A stretch of 64,000 nt of DNA from Pseudomonas cichorii (GCF_018343775.1 NZ_CP074349.1:1354001-1418000); one strand, 5' to 3'; positions 46,872 through 57,705 are shown, numbered from the stretch's first letter. The notes: generated from the letters alone by a model not told the origin. Translations and numbers: made by a program.

Positions 46872-47375
46872 GTGCGTAAGTTGACTCAATTGGTAATGCT
46901 GGCAACCGTTCTCGTCGCAGGTCCTGCGTTTGCGGACATGAAAATCGCTGTCCTGAACTATCAGATGGCCCTGCTGGAATCCGATGCTGCCAAGAAATAT
47001 GCCGTGGATGCCGAGAAGAAATTCGGCCCCCAACTGACCAAGCTCAAGACTCTGGAAAGCAGCGCCAAGGGCATCCAGGATCGTCTGGTAAGCGGTGGCG
47101 ACAAGATGGCTCAGCCTGAGCGCGAGCGCCTGGAGCTTGAATTCAAGCAAAAGGCTCGCGACTTCCAGTTCCAGTCCAAGGAGCTGAACGAAGCCAAGGC
47201 CGTTGCTGACCGCGAAATGCTCAAGCAACTGAAGCCGAAGCTGGATCAGGCAGTGGAAGAAGTCATCAAGAAAGGTGGTTTCGACCTCGTGTTCGAGCGC
47301 GGTGCAGTGATTGATGTCAAACCTCAGTATGACGTCACTCGCCAGGTCATCGAGCGCATGAATCAGCTGAAATAA
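46872..47375 (+). CDS. skp: Periplasmic chaperone Skp (OmpH family)
   Basis: A 167-aa protein. The start is GTG 46872, with AGGAG 6-7 nt upstream. The signal peptide is about residues 1-21 (ends AFA, then DMKIAVLNYQ). The rest is the trimeric jellyfish-like fold with long charged helices (about 45-125, rich in Lys, Glu and Gln). It holds unfolded outer-membrane proteins on the way to BamA. lpxD starts 3 nt after its stop. Confidence 0.93.
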   Translation: MRKLTQLVMLATVLVAGPAFADMKIAVLNYQMALLESDAAKKYAVDAEKKFGPQLTKLKTLESSAKGIQDRLVSGGDKMAQPERERLELEFKQKARDFQFQSKELNEAKAVADREMLKQLKPKLDQAVEEVIKKGGFDLVFERGAVIDVKPQYDVTRQVIERMNQLK

Positions 47376-47378
47376 TCC

Positions 47379-48434
47379 ATGAGCACAATCATCAAACTCG
47401 GCCAATTGGCCGAGTACCTTGGCGCCACGTTACGTGGCGACCAGGACAAGAACATTACGGGGCTGGCCACTTTACAAGAGGCCGGCCCTGATCAGCTCAG
47501 CTTCCTGGCAAATCCACAGTACCGCAAGTTTCTCGCGGATGCCCGGGCTGCTGCGGTGCTGTTGAAGCCGGCAGACGCTGAAGGCTACGCGGGCGATGCG
47601 CTGCTGGTGCCGGATCCGTATCTGGCCTATGCACGCATCTCCCACCTGTTCGATCCCAAGCCCAAGGCTGCTGCCGGTGTACACGCCACGGCCCTCATCG
47701 CTGAGGACGCCCAGGTAGACCCTGCTGCCAGTATCGGTGCCTATGCGGTGATCGAAAGCGGTGCGCGGATCGGCGCGAACGTGACTATCGGCGCTCATTG
47801 CTTCATCGGTGCTCGCTGCGAGATCGGCGAGGGCGGCTGGCTCGCTCCTCGCGTGACGCTTTATCACGATGTTCGCATTGGCAAGCGTGTGGTCATCCAG
47901 TCGGGCGCAGTGCTGGGCGGCGAAGGCTTCGGCTTTGCCAACGAGAAGGGCGTCTGGCAGAAGATTGCCCAGATTGGCGGTGTCAGCATCGGTGATGACG
48001 TGGAAATCGGCGTCAACACGGCGATCGATCGTGGCGCGCTGGCCGACACCCGGATCGGCAACGGCGTGAAGCTCGACAACCAGATCCAGATTGCCCACAA
48101 CGTCCAGATCGGTGATCACACCGCAATGGCCGCCTGTGTCGGTATTTCGGGAAGCACGAAAATCGGCAAACACTGCATGCTGGCTGGCGGTGTAGGTCTT
48201 GTGGGGCATATCGATATCTGTGATGGCGTATTCATCACCGGTATGACCATGGTTACCCACTCGATTACCGAGCCTGGCTCCTATTCTTCCGGTACTGCGA
48301 TGCAGCCAGCCGGCGAGTGGCGCAAGAGTGCAGCGCGCATTCGCAAGCTCGACGACATGGCGCGTCGGCTGCAGAAACTGGAAAAGATCGTCGAGACAGT
48401 GACCTGTAACGGTAATGTTTCATCTGATGGCTGA
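47379..48434 (+). CDS. lpxD: UDP-3-O-(3-hydroxyacyl)glucosamine N-acyltransferase
   Basis: A 351-aa acyltransferase of lipid A synthesis. The N-terminal domain (1-100) precedes a long left-handed beta-helix of hexapeptide repeats (about 105-315, such as [16 protein letters not shown]). The catalytic His is in [17 protein letters not shown]-terminal helix (about 320-351) closes the trimer. It acts after LpxC, which is not in this window. Confidence 0.97.
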   Translation: MSTIIKLGQLAEYLGATLRGDQDKNITGLATLQEAGPDQLSFLANPQYRKFLADARAAAVLLKPADAEGYAGDALLVPDPYLAYARISHLFDPKPKAAAGVHATALIAEDAQVDPAASIGAYAVIESGARIGANVTIGAHCFIGARCEIGEGGWLAPRVTLYHDVRIGKRVVIQSGAVLGGEGFGFANEKGVWQKIAQIGGVSIGDDVEIGVNTAIDRGALADTRIGNGVKLDNQIQIAHNVQIGDHTAMAACVGISGSTKIGKHCMLAGGVGLVGHIDICDGVFITGMTMVTHSITEPGSYSSGTAMQPAGEWRKSAARIRKLDDMARRLQKLEKIVETVTCNGNVSSDG

Positions 48435-48488
48435 TACCTTTTTCATATCAAGTGTGTACAGGCGATAAACTGCCATCCTTGATGCAGA

Positions 48489-48516
48489 GGAGTGTTGCGT
48501 AGTAGCGACGCACTCC
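48489..48516 (+). other. Hairpin between lpxD and fabZ
   Basis: GGAGTG (48489-48494) pairs with CACTCC (48511-48516), with a short inner GCG/CGC stem. It lies in the 110-nt lpxD-fabZ gap, the longest in this stretch, and may be an attenuator or processing site; its tail is only moderately U-rich. Confidence 0.4.
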
Positions 48517-48544
48517 CAATCTTTACTACAGGCTTCCCCTCGAA

Positions 48545-48985
48545 ATGATGGACATTAAAGAAATTCGCGAATACCTGCCTCATCGTTACCCGTTTCTGTT
48601 GGTAGATCGCGTGACAGAGCTGGATATCGAGAACAAAAGCATTCGCGCCTACAAGAATGTCAGCGTCAACGAGCCCTTTTTCAACGGCCACTTCCCTGAT
48701 CATCCCATCATGCCAGGGGTCCTGATCATTGAAGCGATGGCTCAGGCTGCCGGTATTCTTGCCTTCAAACTGCTCGACTCCAAACCTGCCGACGGCACGA
48801 TTTACTATTTCGTGGGTTCGGACAAGTTGCGCTTCCGCCAGCCGGTGCTTCCGGGCGACAAGCTGGTTCTGGAAGCGAAGTTTCTGAGCAGCAAGCGCCA
48901 GATCTGGAAGTTTGAATGCCAGGCCACGGTCGACGGTAAGCCTGTATGCTCCGCAGAAATCATCTGTGCGGAACGCAAGCTATGA
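48545..48985 (+). CDS. fabZ: 3-Hydroxyacyl-[acyl-carrier-protein] dehydratase FabZ
   Basis: A 146-aa hot-dog-fold dehydratase of fatty acid synthesis. The active site is H49 in [13 protein letters not shown] and E63 in LIIEAMAQ. The start has two adjacent ATG codons (48545, 48548); MMDI is the usual Pseudomonas N terminus. Its stop overlaps the lpxA start (ATGA). Its substrates, hydroxyacyl-ACPs, are shared with LpxA and LpxD, which explains the clustering. Confidence 0.97.
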   Translation: MMDIKEIREYLPHRYPFLLVDRVTELDIENKSIRAYKNVSVNEPFFNGHFPDHPIMPGVLIIEAMAQAAGILAFKLLDSKPADGTIYYFVGSDKLRFRQPVLPGDKLVLEAKFLSSKRQIWKFECQATVDGKPVCSAEIICAERKL

Positions 48986-49758
48986 GTTTGATTGACCCTC
49001 GCGCAATCATCGATCCGACGGCTGTACTGGCCGACAATGTTGAGGTCGGCCCGTGGTCGATCATCGGAGCCGGTGTGGAAATTGGCGAGGGTACGGTCGT
49101 TGGTCCGCATGTCATCCTCAAGGGGCCGACGCGGATCGGCAAGCATAACCGCATCTACCAGTTCTCTTCGGTAGGTGAGGACACTCCCGATCTCAAGTAC
49201 AAGGGCGAAGACACTCGCCTGGTGATCGGCGATCACAACGTGATTCGCGAAGGGGTGACGATTCACCGCGGTACCATTCAGGACCGCGCTGAAACCACTC
49301 TGGGTGACCATAACCTGATCATGGCCTACGCCCATATCGGGCATGACAGCGTCATCGGCAATCACTGTATTCTGGTCAACAACACGGCGTTGGCCGGCCA
49401 CGTGCATGTGGACGACTGGGCGATCCTGTCCGGATTCACCCTGGTCCATCAGTTCTGCCATATCGGTGCTCACAGCTTTTCAGGCATGGGCACGGCGATC
49501 GGCAAGGATGTGCCTGCCTTTGTCACGGTGTTTGGCAACCCGGCCGAAGCTCGCAGCATGAACTTCGAGGGCATGCGCCGTCGTGGTTTCTCCGAAGAAG
49601 CCATTCATGCACTGCGCAAGGCCTACAAGACTGTCTATCGTCAGGGGCTGACCGTGGATCAGGCGATTGCCGAGCTGGCTGAGCCTGCTTCGTTGTTTCC
49701 CGAAGTCGCGATCTTCCTCCAGTCAATCCAGACGTCGACCCGCGGTATCACCCGCTGA
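48982..49758 (+). CDS. lpxA: UDP-N-acetylglucosamine acyltransferase
   Basis: A 258-aa beta-helix acyltransferase, the first step of lipid A synthesis. The catalytic base is H121 in [11 protein letters not shown] (E. coli H125). Hexapeptide repeats run from about residue 10 to 185, then a helical C terminus. It starts inside the fabZ stop; an in-frame ATG at 48946 lies within fabZ and is rejected. Confidence 0.97.
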   Translation: MSLIDPRAIIDPTAVLADNVEVGPWSIIGAGVEIGEGTVVGPHVILKGPTRIGKHNRIYQFSSVGEDTPDLKYKGEDTRLVIGDHNVIREGVTIHRGTIQDRAETTLGDHNLIMAYAHIGHDSVIGNHCILVNNTALAGHVHVDDWAILSGFTLVHQFCHIGAHSFSGMGTAIGKDVPAFVTVFGNPAEARSMNFEGMRRRGFSEEAIHALRKAYKTVYRQGLTVDQAIAELAEPASLFPEVAIFLQSIQTSTRGITR

Positions 49759-49760
49759 TC

Positions 49761-50900
49761 ATGGCCGGTTCATTGCGCATCGCTCTGGTAGCTGGAGAGG
49801 CATCCGGCGATATTCTCGGTTCGGGACTGATGCGTGCCATCAAGGCACGTCATCCCGATGTAGAGTTCATGGGTGTCGGTGGCCCGTTGATGGAAGCCGA
49901 GGGCATGGTTTCCAGCTTTCCCATGGAGCGCCTGTCGGTCATGGGGCTGGTGGAAGTGCTGGGCCGTCTGCGAGAGTTGCTGGCACGACGCAAGTTGCTG
50001 GTCCAGACGCTCATCGACGAGAAGCCCGATGTGTTCATCGGTATCGATGCACCTGACTTCACCCTCAATATCGAACTTCAACTGCGGCGTGCCGGGATCA
50101 AGACCGTGCATTACGTCAGCCCTTCGGTATGGGCCTGGCGTCAGAAGCGTGTCCTGAAGATTCGCGAAGGCTGCGATCTGATGTTGACCCTGCTGCCGTT
50201 CGAGGCCCGTTTCTACGAAGAGAAGGGCGTGCCGGTGCGTTTTGTCGGGCATCCGCTGGCCGATACTATTCCTCTTGAGTCCGATCGTCCTGCTGCACGC
50301 GCCGAGCTTGGCCTGGCTGATGGCCCGGTGATTGCGCTGATGCCCGGCAGCCGTGGCGGTGAAGTCGGTCGCCTGGGGAGCCTGTTCTTCGAGACTGCCG
50401 AACGCCTCCTGGCTCAGCGTCCGGATTTACGTTTCGTCCTGCCTTGCGCGAGCCCTCAGCGTCAGGCGCAGGTCGAGCAATTGCTGCAAGGTCGTGATTT
50501 ACCGGTCACGCTGCTCGATGGCGGTTCCCATACCGCATTGGCGGCTTGCGATGCGGTCCTTATCGCTTCCGGTACCGCGACCCTGGAAGCCTTGTTGTAC
50601 AAGCGGCCGATGGTGGTTGCCTACCGTCTGGCGCCGCTGACTTTCTGGATACTCAAGCGGCTGGTCAAAAGTCCTTACGTTTCCCTGCCGAACCTGCTGG
50701 CCCAGCGCCTGCTGGTGCCTGAACTGCTGCAGGATGATGCAACCCCCGAGGCGCTGGCCCGGACTTTGCTGCCGCTGCTCGATGACGGGCAGGCGCAGAC
50801 GGCAGGTTTCGACGAGATTCATCGCACCCTGCGCCGTGACGCCTCCAATCAGGCTGCCGATGCGGTGCTGAGCCTGCTTGGCCATTCGCCTTCACTGTGA
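49761..50900 (+). CDS. lpxB: Lipid-A-disaccharide synthase
   Basis: A 379-aa GT19 glycosyltransferase that joins UDP-2,3-diacylglucosamine with lipid X. Signatures are [14 protein letters not shown] at about 11-24, the GIDAPDFTL stretch, [13 protein letters not shown] (about 114-126) and [13 protein letters not shown] (about 265-277). It starts 2 nt after lpxA and its stop overlaps a possible rnhB GTG start. Confidence 0.97.
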   Translation: MAGSLRIALVAGEASGDILGSGLMRAIKARHPDVEFMGVGGPLMEAEGMVSSFPMERLSVMGLVEVLGRLRELLARRKLLVQTLIDEKPDVFIGIDAPDFTLNIELQLRRAGIKTVHYVSPSVWAWRQKRVLKIREGCDLMLTLLPFEARFYEEKGVPVRFVGHPLADTIPLESDRPAARAELGLADGPVIALMPGSRGGEVGRLGSLFFETAERLLAQRPDLRFVLPCASPQRQAQVEQLLQGRDLPVTLLDGGSHTALAACDAVLIASGTATLEALLYKRPMVVAYRLAPLTFWILKRLVKSPYVSLPNLLAQRLLVPELLQDDATPEALARTLLPLLDDGQAQTAGFDEIHRTLRRDASNQAADAVLSLLGHSPSL

Positions 50901-50911
50901 GTTCCCGAGCA

Positions 50912-51562
50912 ATGCAAATAGGTTTGGATTTCAATCTGGTCGAGGATCTGGTCGCGGGCGTCGATGAAGTGGGCCGTGGTCCGCTCTGTGGCGACGTGGT
51001 GACCGCGGCGGTGATTCTGGATCCTGCGAGGCCGATACTGGGCCTCAATGACTCCAAGAAACTCACCGAAGCCCGTCGCGAGAAACTGTACGACGAGATT
51101 TGCGAGAAGGCCCTGTGCTGGTTCGTTGCCCGCGCCGAAGTCCATGAAATCGACGAATTGAACATTCTGCATGCCACCATGCTGGCCATGAAGCGTGCCG
51201 TGGAAGGCCTGAGCATCACGCCAAAACTGGCATTGATCGATGGCAATCGTTGCCCGCAACTGTCGATTCCCTGTGCGCCGGTGGTGCAGGGTGATGCCAA
51301 GGTGCCGGCTATTGCCGCCGCATCGATTCTGGCCAAGGTCACCCGGGACCGGGAAATGGCCGCTTTCGAGCTGATGTACCCCGGTTACGGCATGGGCGGG
51401 CACAAGGGCTATCCGACCGCCGTGCATCTGGAAGCCCTGTCCCGCCTTGGGCCGACGCCTATTCATCGTCGTTCCTTCGGGCCGGTACGGGCGGCCTGGG
51501 AAGCGCGTGAGTCCATCTCGATTGCTTCGTCCTTCAGCTCGAATGGGTTGTTGCAGGACTGA
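50912..51562 (+). CDS. rnhB: Ribonuclease HII
   Basis: A 216-aa enzyme that cuts RNA in DNA, including single ribonucleotides. The catalytic carboxylates are D18 and E19 in [10 protein letters not shown], with later conserved ALIDGN and [12 protein letters not shown]. The start is taken as ATG 50912 (MQIGLDFN, the usual Pseudomonas N terminus); GTG 50897, which overlaps the lpxB stop as GTGA, is also possible and would add five residues. A TACAAT -10-like sequence for dnaE lies 20 nt after its stop. Confidence 0.93.
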   Translation: MQIGLDFNLVEDLVAGVDEVGRGPLCGDVVTAAVILDPARPILGLNDSKKLTEARREKLYDEICEKALCWFVARAEVHEIDELNILHATMLAMKRAVEGLSITPKLALIDGNRCPQLSIPCAPVVQGDAKVPAIAAASILAKVTRDREMAAFELMYPGYGMGGHKGYPTAVHLEALSRLGPTPIHRRSFGPVRAAWEARESISIASSFSSNGLLQD

Positions 51563-51628
51563 CGTATCGGCCAAGGCTCGCTACAATCCTGACCTTCGTT
51601 TTTTGTGTTTTCGCGCTATAGGATCACC

Positions 51629-54600
51629 ATGCCGGCTTCTTTCGTTCATCTACGCCTGCACACCGAATACTCACTGGTCGATGGTCTGGTCCGGGTCAAA
51701 CCACTGATCAAGGCCCTGGCCGGTATGAACATGCCTGCCGTGGCGGTGACCGATCAGAACAACATGTGTTCGCTGGTCAAGTTCTACAAGGCGGCCCAGG
51801 GCGCAGGCATCAAGCCGATCTGCGGTGCCGACCTGTGGCTGGCAGGCAAGGACGAAGACGCCCAGCTCAGCCGTATCAGCCTGCTGGTGATGAATCCCCA
51901 GGGCTATCGCAATCTGACCGAACTGATTTCCCGAGGCTTTATCGAAGGCCAGCGCAACGGCTTGATCATCGTCGAGCGTGAGTGGATCGCCGAAGCCAAT
52001 GAAGGGCTGATTGCCCTGTCTGCGGCCAAGGAGGGCGAAATCGGCATGGCCCTGCTCGGCGGCAATCCGGGTGAGGCCGATGAGCTGTTGCGCGAGTGGA
52101 TGGCGATTTTCCCTGATCGTTTCTACATCGAATTGCAGCGCACCAACCGGACCAACGACGAAGAGCATCTGCATGCTGCCGTTGCCCTGGCCGATCGTCA
52201 TGGCGCACCGCTGGTTGCGACCAACGATGTGCGTTTCATCAAACAGACTGATTTCGAAGCACATGAAACCCGTGTATGCATCGGTGAGGGCAGGGCGCTG
52301 GATGACCCGCGCCGCTCCCACAACTACAGCGATCAGCAGTACCTGAAAAGCCCCGAGGAAATGGCCGAGCTGTTCAGCGATCTGCCCGAGGCGCTGGAAA
52401 ATACCGTCGAAATCGCCAAGCGCTGCAATATCGACGTCAAGCTGGGCACGCACTTCCTGCCTAACTTCCCGATCCCCGATGGCATGACCATCGATGAATA
52501 TTTCCGCAAGGTGTCGTTCGAGGGGCTGGAGGAGCGTCTGTCGGTTCTGCTGCCCAAGGACACGACCGAAGATTATGAGGCCAAGCGCCAGGTCTATGTC
52601 GACCGGCTGAATTTCGAGCTGGATATCATTATCCAGATGGGGTTCCCCGGTTACTTCCTGATCGTTATGGACTTTATCCAGTGGGCCAAGAACAACGGCG
52701 TGCCGGTAGGGCCGGGTCGTGGGTCGGGCGCCGGGTCGCTGGTGGCCTATGTGCAGAAGATCACGGACCTGGACCCGCTGGAATACGACTTGCTGTTCGA
52801 GCGCTTCCTCAACCCGGAACGGGTATCGATGCCCGACTTCGACGTCGACTTCTGCATGGATGGTCGCGACCGGGTGATCGATTATGTGGCCGAGAAATAC
52901 GGCCGCAATGCGGTAAGCCAGATCATCACGTTCGGTTCCATGGCCGCCAAGGCTGTGGTGCGTGACGTGGCGCGGGTGCAGGGCAAGTCCTACGGGCTGG
53001 CTGATCGTCTGTCGAAAATGATTCCGTTTGAAGTGGGCATGACCCTGGAAAAAGCCTACGAGCAGGAAGAGATCCTGCGCGACTTCCTCAAGGTCGACGA
53101 GGAAGCGGCTGAAATCTGGGAAATGGCCCTCAAGCTTGAAGGGGTTGTGCGTAACGTCGGCAAGCACGCCGGGGGCGTGGTTATTGCACCGACCAAGCTG
53201 ACGGACTTCTCGCCGATCTATTGCGATGAGGCGGGCGACGGTCTGGTGACCCAGTTCGACAAGGACGATGTCGAGGCGGCGGGGCTGGTGAAGTTCGACT
53301 TCCTTGGGCTGCGGACGCTAACCATCATTGACTGGGCGCTCAAGACCATCAACCGCGACCGCGCCAAGGTCAACGAAGAGCCTCTGGACATCGCTTTCAT
53401 CCCGCTCGACGACATGCCGACCTACCAGTTGTTGCAGCGGGCAGAAACCACCGCGGTATTCCAGCTTGAATCCCGCGGCATGAAAGAGCTGATCAAGAAG
53501 CTCAAGCCCGACTGCCTGGAAGACCTCATCGCACTGGTGGCCCTGTTCCGTCCGGGGCCTTTGCAGTCCGGGATGGTGGACGACTTCATCAACCGTAAAC
53601 ACGGTCGTGCAGAGCTGTCCTATCCCCACGTCGATTACCAGTACGAAGGCCTCAAGCCGGTACTGGCACCGACCTACGGCATCATTCTGTATCAGGAACA
53701 GGTGATGCAGATCGCTCAGGTCATGGCGGGTTATACCCTCGGCGGCGCCGACATGCTGCGCCGTGCGATGGGTAAGAAAAAACCCGAGGAAATGGCCAAG
53801 CAGCGCGGCGGTTTCATCGAAGGCTGCAAGACCAACAATATCGACCCGGACCTGGCGGGTAACATTTTCGACCTGGTGGAGAAATTCGCCGGTTACGGCT
53901 TCAACAAGTCCCACTCCGCCGCCTACGGTCTGGTGTCCTACCAGACCGCATGGCTCAAGACCCATTACCCGGCGCCGTTCATGGCGGCCGTGTTGTCTGC
54001 GGATATGCACAACACCGACAAGGTCGTGACCTTGATCGAAGAAGTGCGGACCATGAAGCTGCGCCTCGATGCGCCGGACGTGAACATTTCCGAGTTCAAG
54101 TTCACGGTGAGCGACGATGGCCGGATTCTTTACGGGTTGGGCGCGATCAAAGGTGTGGGTGAGGGGCCGGTGGAGGCCATTACCGAAGCCCGTGCGGCCG
54201 GTCCGTTTAAGGACCTGTTCGATTTCTGTGCCCGCGTCGATCTCAAACGGGTCAACAAGCGGACGCTGGACGGCCTGATTCGCAGTGGCGCCCTTGATCG
54301 TCTCGGTCCTTACTTCGAGCAAGAGCCAAAAGCCTATCAGGCCAATATCGACCGCAACCGTTCAGTGCTGCTGGCGGCGCTCGAAGAGGCGATCCAGGCT
54401 GCCGAGCAGACTGCCCGTAGCCGTGACAGCGGGCACTCGGACCTGTTTGGTGGCCTGTTCGTCGAAGAGGATGCCGACGTCTATGCCAACCATCGCAAGA
54501 CCCGCGAGCTGAGCCTCAAGGATCGGTTGCGTGGCGAGAAGGAAACCCTGGGGCTCTACCTGACCGGGCACCCGATCGATGAGTACGAAGGTGAGATCCG

Positions 54601-55150
54601 ACGTTTCGCCCGCCAACGGATCATCGACCTCAAGCCCGCACGCGATACCCAGACCATCGCGGGGCTGATCATTGCCCTGCGGGTCATGAAGAACAAGAAG
54701 GGCGACAAGATGGGGTTCATTACCCTGGACGACCGCTCGGCACGAATTGAAGCTTCACTGTTCGCCGAAGCGTTCCATTCGGCGCAATCGCTTTTGCAGA
54801 CCGATGCTATGGTGGTAGTCGAAGGCGAAATCAGCAACGACGATTTTTCCGGTGGCCTGCGCCTGCGCGCCAAGCGTGTCATGAGTATCGAGGATGCACG
54901 TACCAACCTGGCAGAAAGCCTGCGCCTGACCGTGCATTGCGATGCGCTCAAGGGCGACCGGCTACGCTGGCTGGGCGATCTGTGCAAGCGTCACCGGGGT
55001 GCGTGCCCTATCACGCTGGATTACACGGGACCTGATGCCAAGGCATTATTGCAGTTTGGCGAGGAGTGGCGAATTGATCCGGCAGACAGCTTGATTCAAG
55101 CTCTGCGTGACCAGTTCGGACGTGAGAACGTCTTTCTCCAGTATCGCTGA
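51629..55150 (+). CDS. dnaE: DNA polymerase III alpha subunit
   Basis: A 1173-aa replicative polymerase, standard length. Domains in order: PHP (FVHLRLHTEYSLVDGL at about 4-19), the C-family polymerase palm with the catalytic acidic motif PDFDVDF (about 403-409), [11 protein letters not shown] (about 364-374), fingers, a helix-hairpin-helix region, and an OB fold near the end that binds ssDNA. The start ATG 51629 has AGGA 8 nt upstream. The rnhB-dnaE order is conserved in proteobacteria. Confidence 0.98.
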   Translation: MPASFVHLRLHTEYSLVDGLVRVKPLIKALAGMNMPAVAVTDQNNMCSLVKFYKAAQGAGIKPICGADLWLAGKDEDAQLSRISLLVMNPQGYRNLTELISRGFIEGQRNGLIIVEREWIAEANEGLIALSAAKEGEIGMALLGGNPGEADELLREWMAIFPDRFYIELQRTNRTNDEEHLHAAVALADRHGAPLVATNDVRFIKQTDFEAHETRVCIGEGRALDDPRRSHNYSDQQYLKSPEEMAELFSDLPEALENTVEIAKRCNIDVKLGTHFLPNFPIPDGMTIDEYFRKVSFEGLEERLSVLLPKDTTEDYEAKRQVYVDRLNFELDIIIQMGFPGYFLIVMDFIQWAKNNGVPVGPGRGSGAGSLVAYVQKITDLDPLEYDLLFERFLNPERVSMPDFDVDFCMDGRDRVIDYVAEKYGRNAVSQIITFGSMAAKAVVRDVARVQGKSYGLADRLSKMIPFEVGMTLEKAYEQEEILRDFLKVDEEAAEIWEMALKLEGVVRNVGKHAGGVVIAPTKLTDFSPIYCDEAGDGLVTQFDKDDVEAAGLVKFDFLGLRTLTIIDWALKTINRDRAKVNEEPLDIAFIPLDDMPTYQLLQRAETTAVFQLESRGMKELIKKLKPDCLEDLIALVALFRPGPLQSGMVDDFINRKHGRAELSYPHVDYQYEGLKPVLAPTYGIILYQEQVMQIAQVMAGYTLGGADMLRRAMGKKKPEEMAKQRGGFIEGCKTNNIDPDLAGNIFDLVEKFAGYGFNKSHSAAYGLVSYQTAWLKTHYPAPFMAAVLSADMHNTDKVVTLIEEVRTMKLRLDAPDVNISEFKFTVSDDGRILYGLGAIKGVGEGPVEAITEARAAGPFKDLFDFCARVDLKRVNKRTLDGLIRSGALDRLGPYFEQEPKAYQANIDRNRSVLLAALEEAIQAAEQTARSRDSGHSDLFGGLFVEEDADVYANHRKTRELSLKDRLRGEKETLGLYLTGHPIDEYEGEIRRFARQRIIDLKPARDTQTIAGLIIALRVMKNKKGDKMGFITLDDRSARIEASLFAEAFHSAQSLLQTDAMVVVEGEISNDDFSGGLRLRAKRVMSIEDARTNLAESLRLTVHCDALKGDRLRWLGDLCKRHRGACPITLDYTGPDAKALLQFGEEWRIDPADSLIQALRDQFGRENVFLQYR

Positions 55151-55265
55151 ACGACTAGGCTCAGCCTGAACTTTTAATCTCGACCGGAACGCGCTCTTTC
55201 CATGGGACAGGGCGCTGACGGATCAACCGGCCGGCCTCTTGGCCGTCGACCCAAGACGGATGCCT

Positions 55266-56213
55266 ATGAACCCGAATTTTCTTGATTTCGAACAGCCTAT
55301 CGCTGACTTGCAAGCCAAGATCGAAGAACTGCGTTTGGTCGGTAATGACAACTCGCTGAACATCAGCGATGAAATTGCCCGGCTGCAAGACAAGAGCAAT
55401 ACGCTCACCGAAAGCATCTTCGGCAATCTGACCAGCTGGCAGATCGCGCGCATGGCGCGTCACCCACGTCGTCCTTACACCCTGGACTACATCGAACACA
55501 TCTTCACCGAGTTCGATGAGCTGCACGGCGACCGTCATTTCTCTGATGACGCGGCCATTGTTGGCGGTATTGCTCGTCTGGAAGACCAGCCTGTCATGGT
55601 GATCGGTCACCAGAAAGGCCGTGAAGTCCGTGAAAAGGTGCGTCGCAACTTCGGTATGCCGCGTCCTGAAGGCTATCGCAAGGCCTGCCGTCTGATGGAA
55701 ATGGCCGAGCGTTTCAAGATGCCGATCCTGACCTTCATCGATACGCCGGGCGCCTATCCGGGCATCGACGCCGAAGAGCGCAACCAGAGCGAAGCCATTG
55801 CCTGGAACCTGCGGGTCATGGCGCGTCTGAAGACGCCGATCATCGCTACCGTTATCGGTGAAGGCGGTTCCGGTGGTGCGCTGGCCATTGGCGTGTGCGA
55901 CCAGTTGAACATGCTGCAGTATTCGACCTATGCGGTCATTTCCCCGGAAGGCTGTGCGTCGATTCTGTGGAAAACTGCCGAGAAGGCTCCGGATGCTGCC
56001 GAGGCCATGGGTATCACTGCCGAGCGCCTGAAGGGCCTGGGTATCGTTGATAAAGTGATCAGCGAGCCTCTGGGCGGCGCGCACCGTGACCCGGCTGCGG
56101 CGTCTGCCACCATTCGTGCAGAGCTGAGCAGCCAGTTGGCGATGCTCAAGAAGTTGGATAATGATGCCCTGCTGGCACGTCGCTATGAGCGCCTGATGAG
56201 CTACGGCCTCTGA
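55266..56213 (+). CDS. accA: Acetyl-CoA carboxylase carboxyltransferase subunit alpha
   Basis: A 315-aa subunit that with AccD moves the carboxyl group from biotin to acetyl-CoA, giving malonyl-CoA. The N terminus [16 protein letters not shown] is typical of Pseudomonas. The carboxyltransferase core shows [20 protein letters not shown], starting near 70, and the biotin/CoA site [12 protein letters not shown] (about 195-206). A REP trio follows its stop. Confidence 0.98.
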   Translation: MNPNFLDFEQPIADLQAKIEELRLVGNDNSLNISDEIARLQDKSNTLTESIFGNLTSWQIARMARHPRRPYTLDYIEHIFTEFDELHGDRHFSDDAAIVGGIARLEDQPVMVIGHQKGREVREKVRRNFGMPRPEGYRKACRLMEMAERFKMPILTFIDTPGAYPGIDAEERNQSEAIAWNLRVMARLKTPIIATVIGEGGSGGALAIGVCDQLNMLQYSTYAVISPEGCASILWKTAEKAPDAAEAMGITAERLKGLGIVDKVISEPLGGAHRDPAAASATIRAELSSQLAMLKKLDNDALLARRYERLMSYGL

Positions 56214-56228
56214 TATAGCGTTGCTTTA

Positions 56229-56339
56229 TTCGCGGATGAATCCGCTCCTGCCAATTCCTGTAGGAGCGAATTCATTCGCGAAAAGCATTGTATCCGGCGA
56301 TATGAATGGCGCTTTCGCGGATGAATCCGCTCCTATAGG
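56229..56339. repeat. Three alternating REP palindromes between accA and tilS
   Basis: A: TTCGCGGATGAATCCGCTCC (from 56229). B: TAGGAGCGAATTCATTCGCG (from 56261), inverted to A. C: TTCGCGGATGAATCCGCTCC (from 56314), inverted to B and nearly identical to A. A-B and B-C can each fold as a pair. The last copy ends about 15-20 nt before the tilS start. Confidence 0.9.
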
Positions 56340-56353
56340 GCTGCGACCTTTCT

Positions 56354-57685
56354 GTGTACAAGCATGACGGTCACTATCTTCCCGTCAGACTACTTCAAGT
56401 CCTGGCTCCCTGGCGTCACGCGCCTGTCTGGCATGTCGGTTTCTCCGGTGGCCTGGATTCCACTGTATTGCTGCACCTCCTGGCTGAGCTTGCTACGCGC
56501 GAGCGCTTGCCGCCTCTGAATGCCATCCATGTTCACCACGGCCTGCAGGCCGCTGCCGATGCCTGGCCGGAACATTGTCGACAGGTCTGCCTGAAACTGG
56601 GCGTTTCCTTTCAGAGCGTGGCGGTGCAGGTGAAGCCTGGCGCAAGCATCGAGCAGGCGGCCCGTGAGGCGCGTTATGCGGCTTTCACTGAATTACTGGG
56701 TGAGGGCGATCTGCTGCTGACGGCGCAGCATCGTGACGATCAGGCCGAGACATTGATGTTTCGTCTGTTGCGAGGTGCCGGTGTTCGGGGGCTTACCTGC
56801 ATGCCGCAGCTGCGGGCCATAGGCAAGGCGCAGATGTTACGGCCGCTGTTATCGGTTTCCCGTGGGGAGCTTGAAGACTATGCCCGGCAGCATGGCTTGA
56901 GCTGGGTCGAAGATCCCAGCAATCAGGATCAACAACTCTCCCGCAATTTTCTGCGCAGCCAGGTCATGCCTTTGCTGGCATCGCGCTGGCCGCAGGTGTC
57001 CGCCAGCATGGCGCGTACTGCCGAGCACATGGGCGAGGCCGAGCAGTTGCTGGGTGAACTGGCGGAGCAGGATCTTGCCAATGCCCGACCCGAAACGGCC
57101 TTTGTCTGGTTAGGTAGGCCGGTGCTGGCCCTGGAGCCGCTGGTCAGTCTGTCCGCCGCCCGGCAACGCAATGCGCTGCGCCACTGGCTGGCACCGCTGA
57201 CCCGTCTGCCGGATACCGATCACTGGGCTGGCTGGGAAACCTTGCGCAATGCAGCCGACGACGCACGTCCCCTGTGGCGGCTGGCCGACGGTGAATTGCA
57301 TCGGGCTGACGGGCATGTCTGGTGGTTATCGGGCAACTGGTTACAGTCTCCTGGCGAAATGTCGCTCTGGCCTGATGCATCCAGTCCATTGAATCTGCCC
57401 GGTAACGGTCATGTGTGGATCGAAGGTGACGGGCCTGCCGGTCCCTTGCAGATCCGCTACCGTCAGGGCGGCGAAGTCATGCAGTTAGAAGGTCGTGGCC
57501 ATCGCGATCTCAAGCGGCTGCTCAATGAACGTAGCGTGCCGCTGTTCGTGCGCGGCAGATTGCCGCTGCTCTATCGTGACGATGAACTGTTGGCCATCGC
57601 TAACCTGCCGGGGCTGGACGGCGCATCCCATGGAAACTGGCGCTTGCACTGGATTGCACCGACGAGCGACCAAAGTTTGAGCTGA
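56354..57685 (+). CDS. tilS: tRNA(Ile)-lysidine synthase
   Basis: A 443-aa N-type ATP pyrophosphatase that converts C34 of tRNA-Ile(CAU) to lysidine, so that the tRNA reads AUA. The P-loop SGGLDST is residues 31-37; domain 2 and the TilS C-terminal domain (about 355-430, RYRQGGEV ... RDLKRLLNE) follow. The only suitable in-frame start is GTG 56354, with no visible ribosome site. A TTGAGC/TAGACT promoter for pyrG overlaps its 3' end. Confidence 0.93.
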   Translation: MYKHDGHYLPVRLLQVLAPWRHAPVWHVGFSGGLDSTVLLHLLAELATRERLPPLNAIHVHHGLQAAADAWPEHCRQVCLKLGVSFQSVAVQVKPGASIEQAAREARYAAFTELLGEGDLLLTAQHRDDQAETLMFRLLRGAGVRGLTCMPQLRAIGKAQMLRPLLSVSRGELEDYARQHGLSWVEDPSNQDQQLSRNFLRSQVMPLLASRWPQVSASMARTAEHMGEAEQLLGELAEQDLANARPETAFVWLGRPVLALEPLVSLSAARQRNALRHWLAPLTRLPDTDHWAGWETLRNAADDARPLWRLADGELHRADGHVWWLSGNWLQSPGEMSLWPDASSPLNLPGNGHVWIEGDGPAGPLQIRYRQGGEVMQLEGRGHRDLKRLLNERSVPLFVRGRLPLLYRDDELLAIANLPGLDGASHGNWRLHWIAPTSDQSLS

Positions 57686-57705
57686 AAGGCCCTTTCAGGT
57701 AGACT
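57677..57705 (+). promoter_or_regulatory. Sigma-70-type promoter for pyrG
   Basis: TTGAGC (57677-57682), 17 bases, TAGACT (57700-57705). The spacer contains the small palindrome CTGAAAGGCCCTTTCAG. This predicts a start near 57712 and a leader of about 235 nt before pyrG. Confidence 0.55.
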
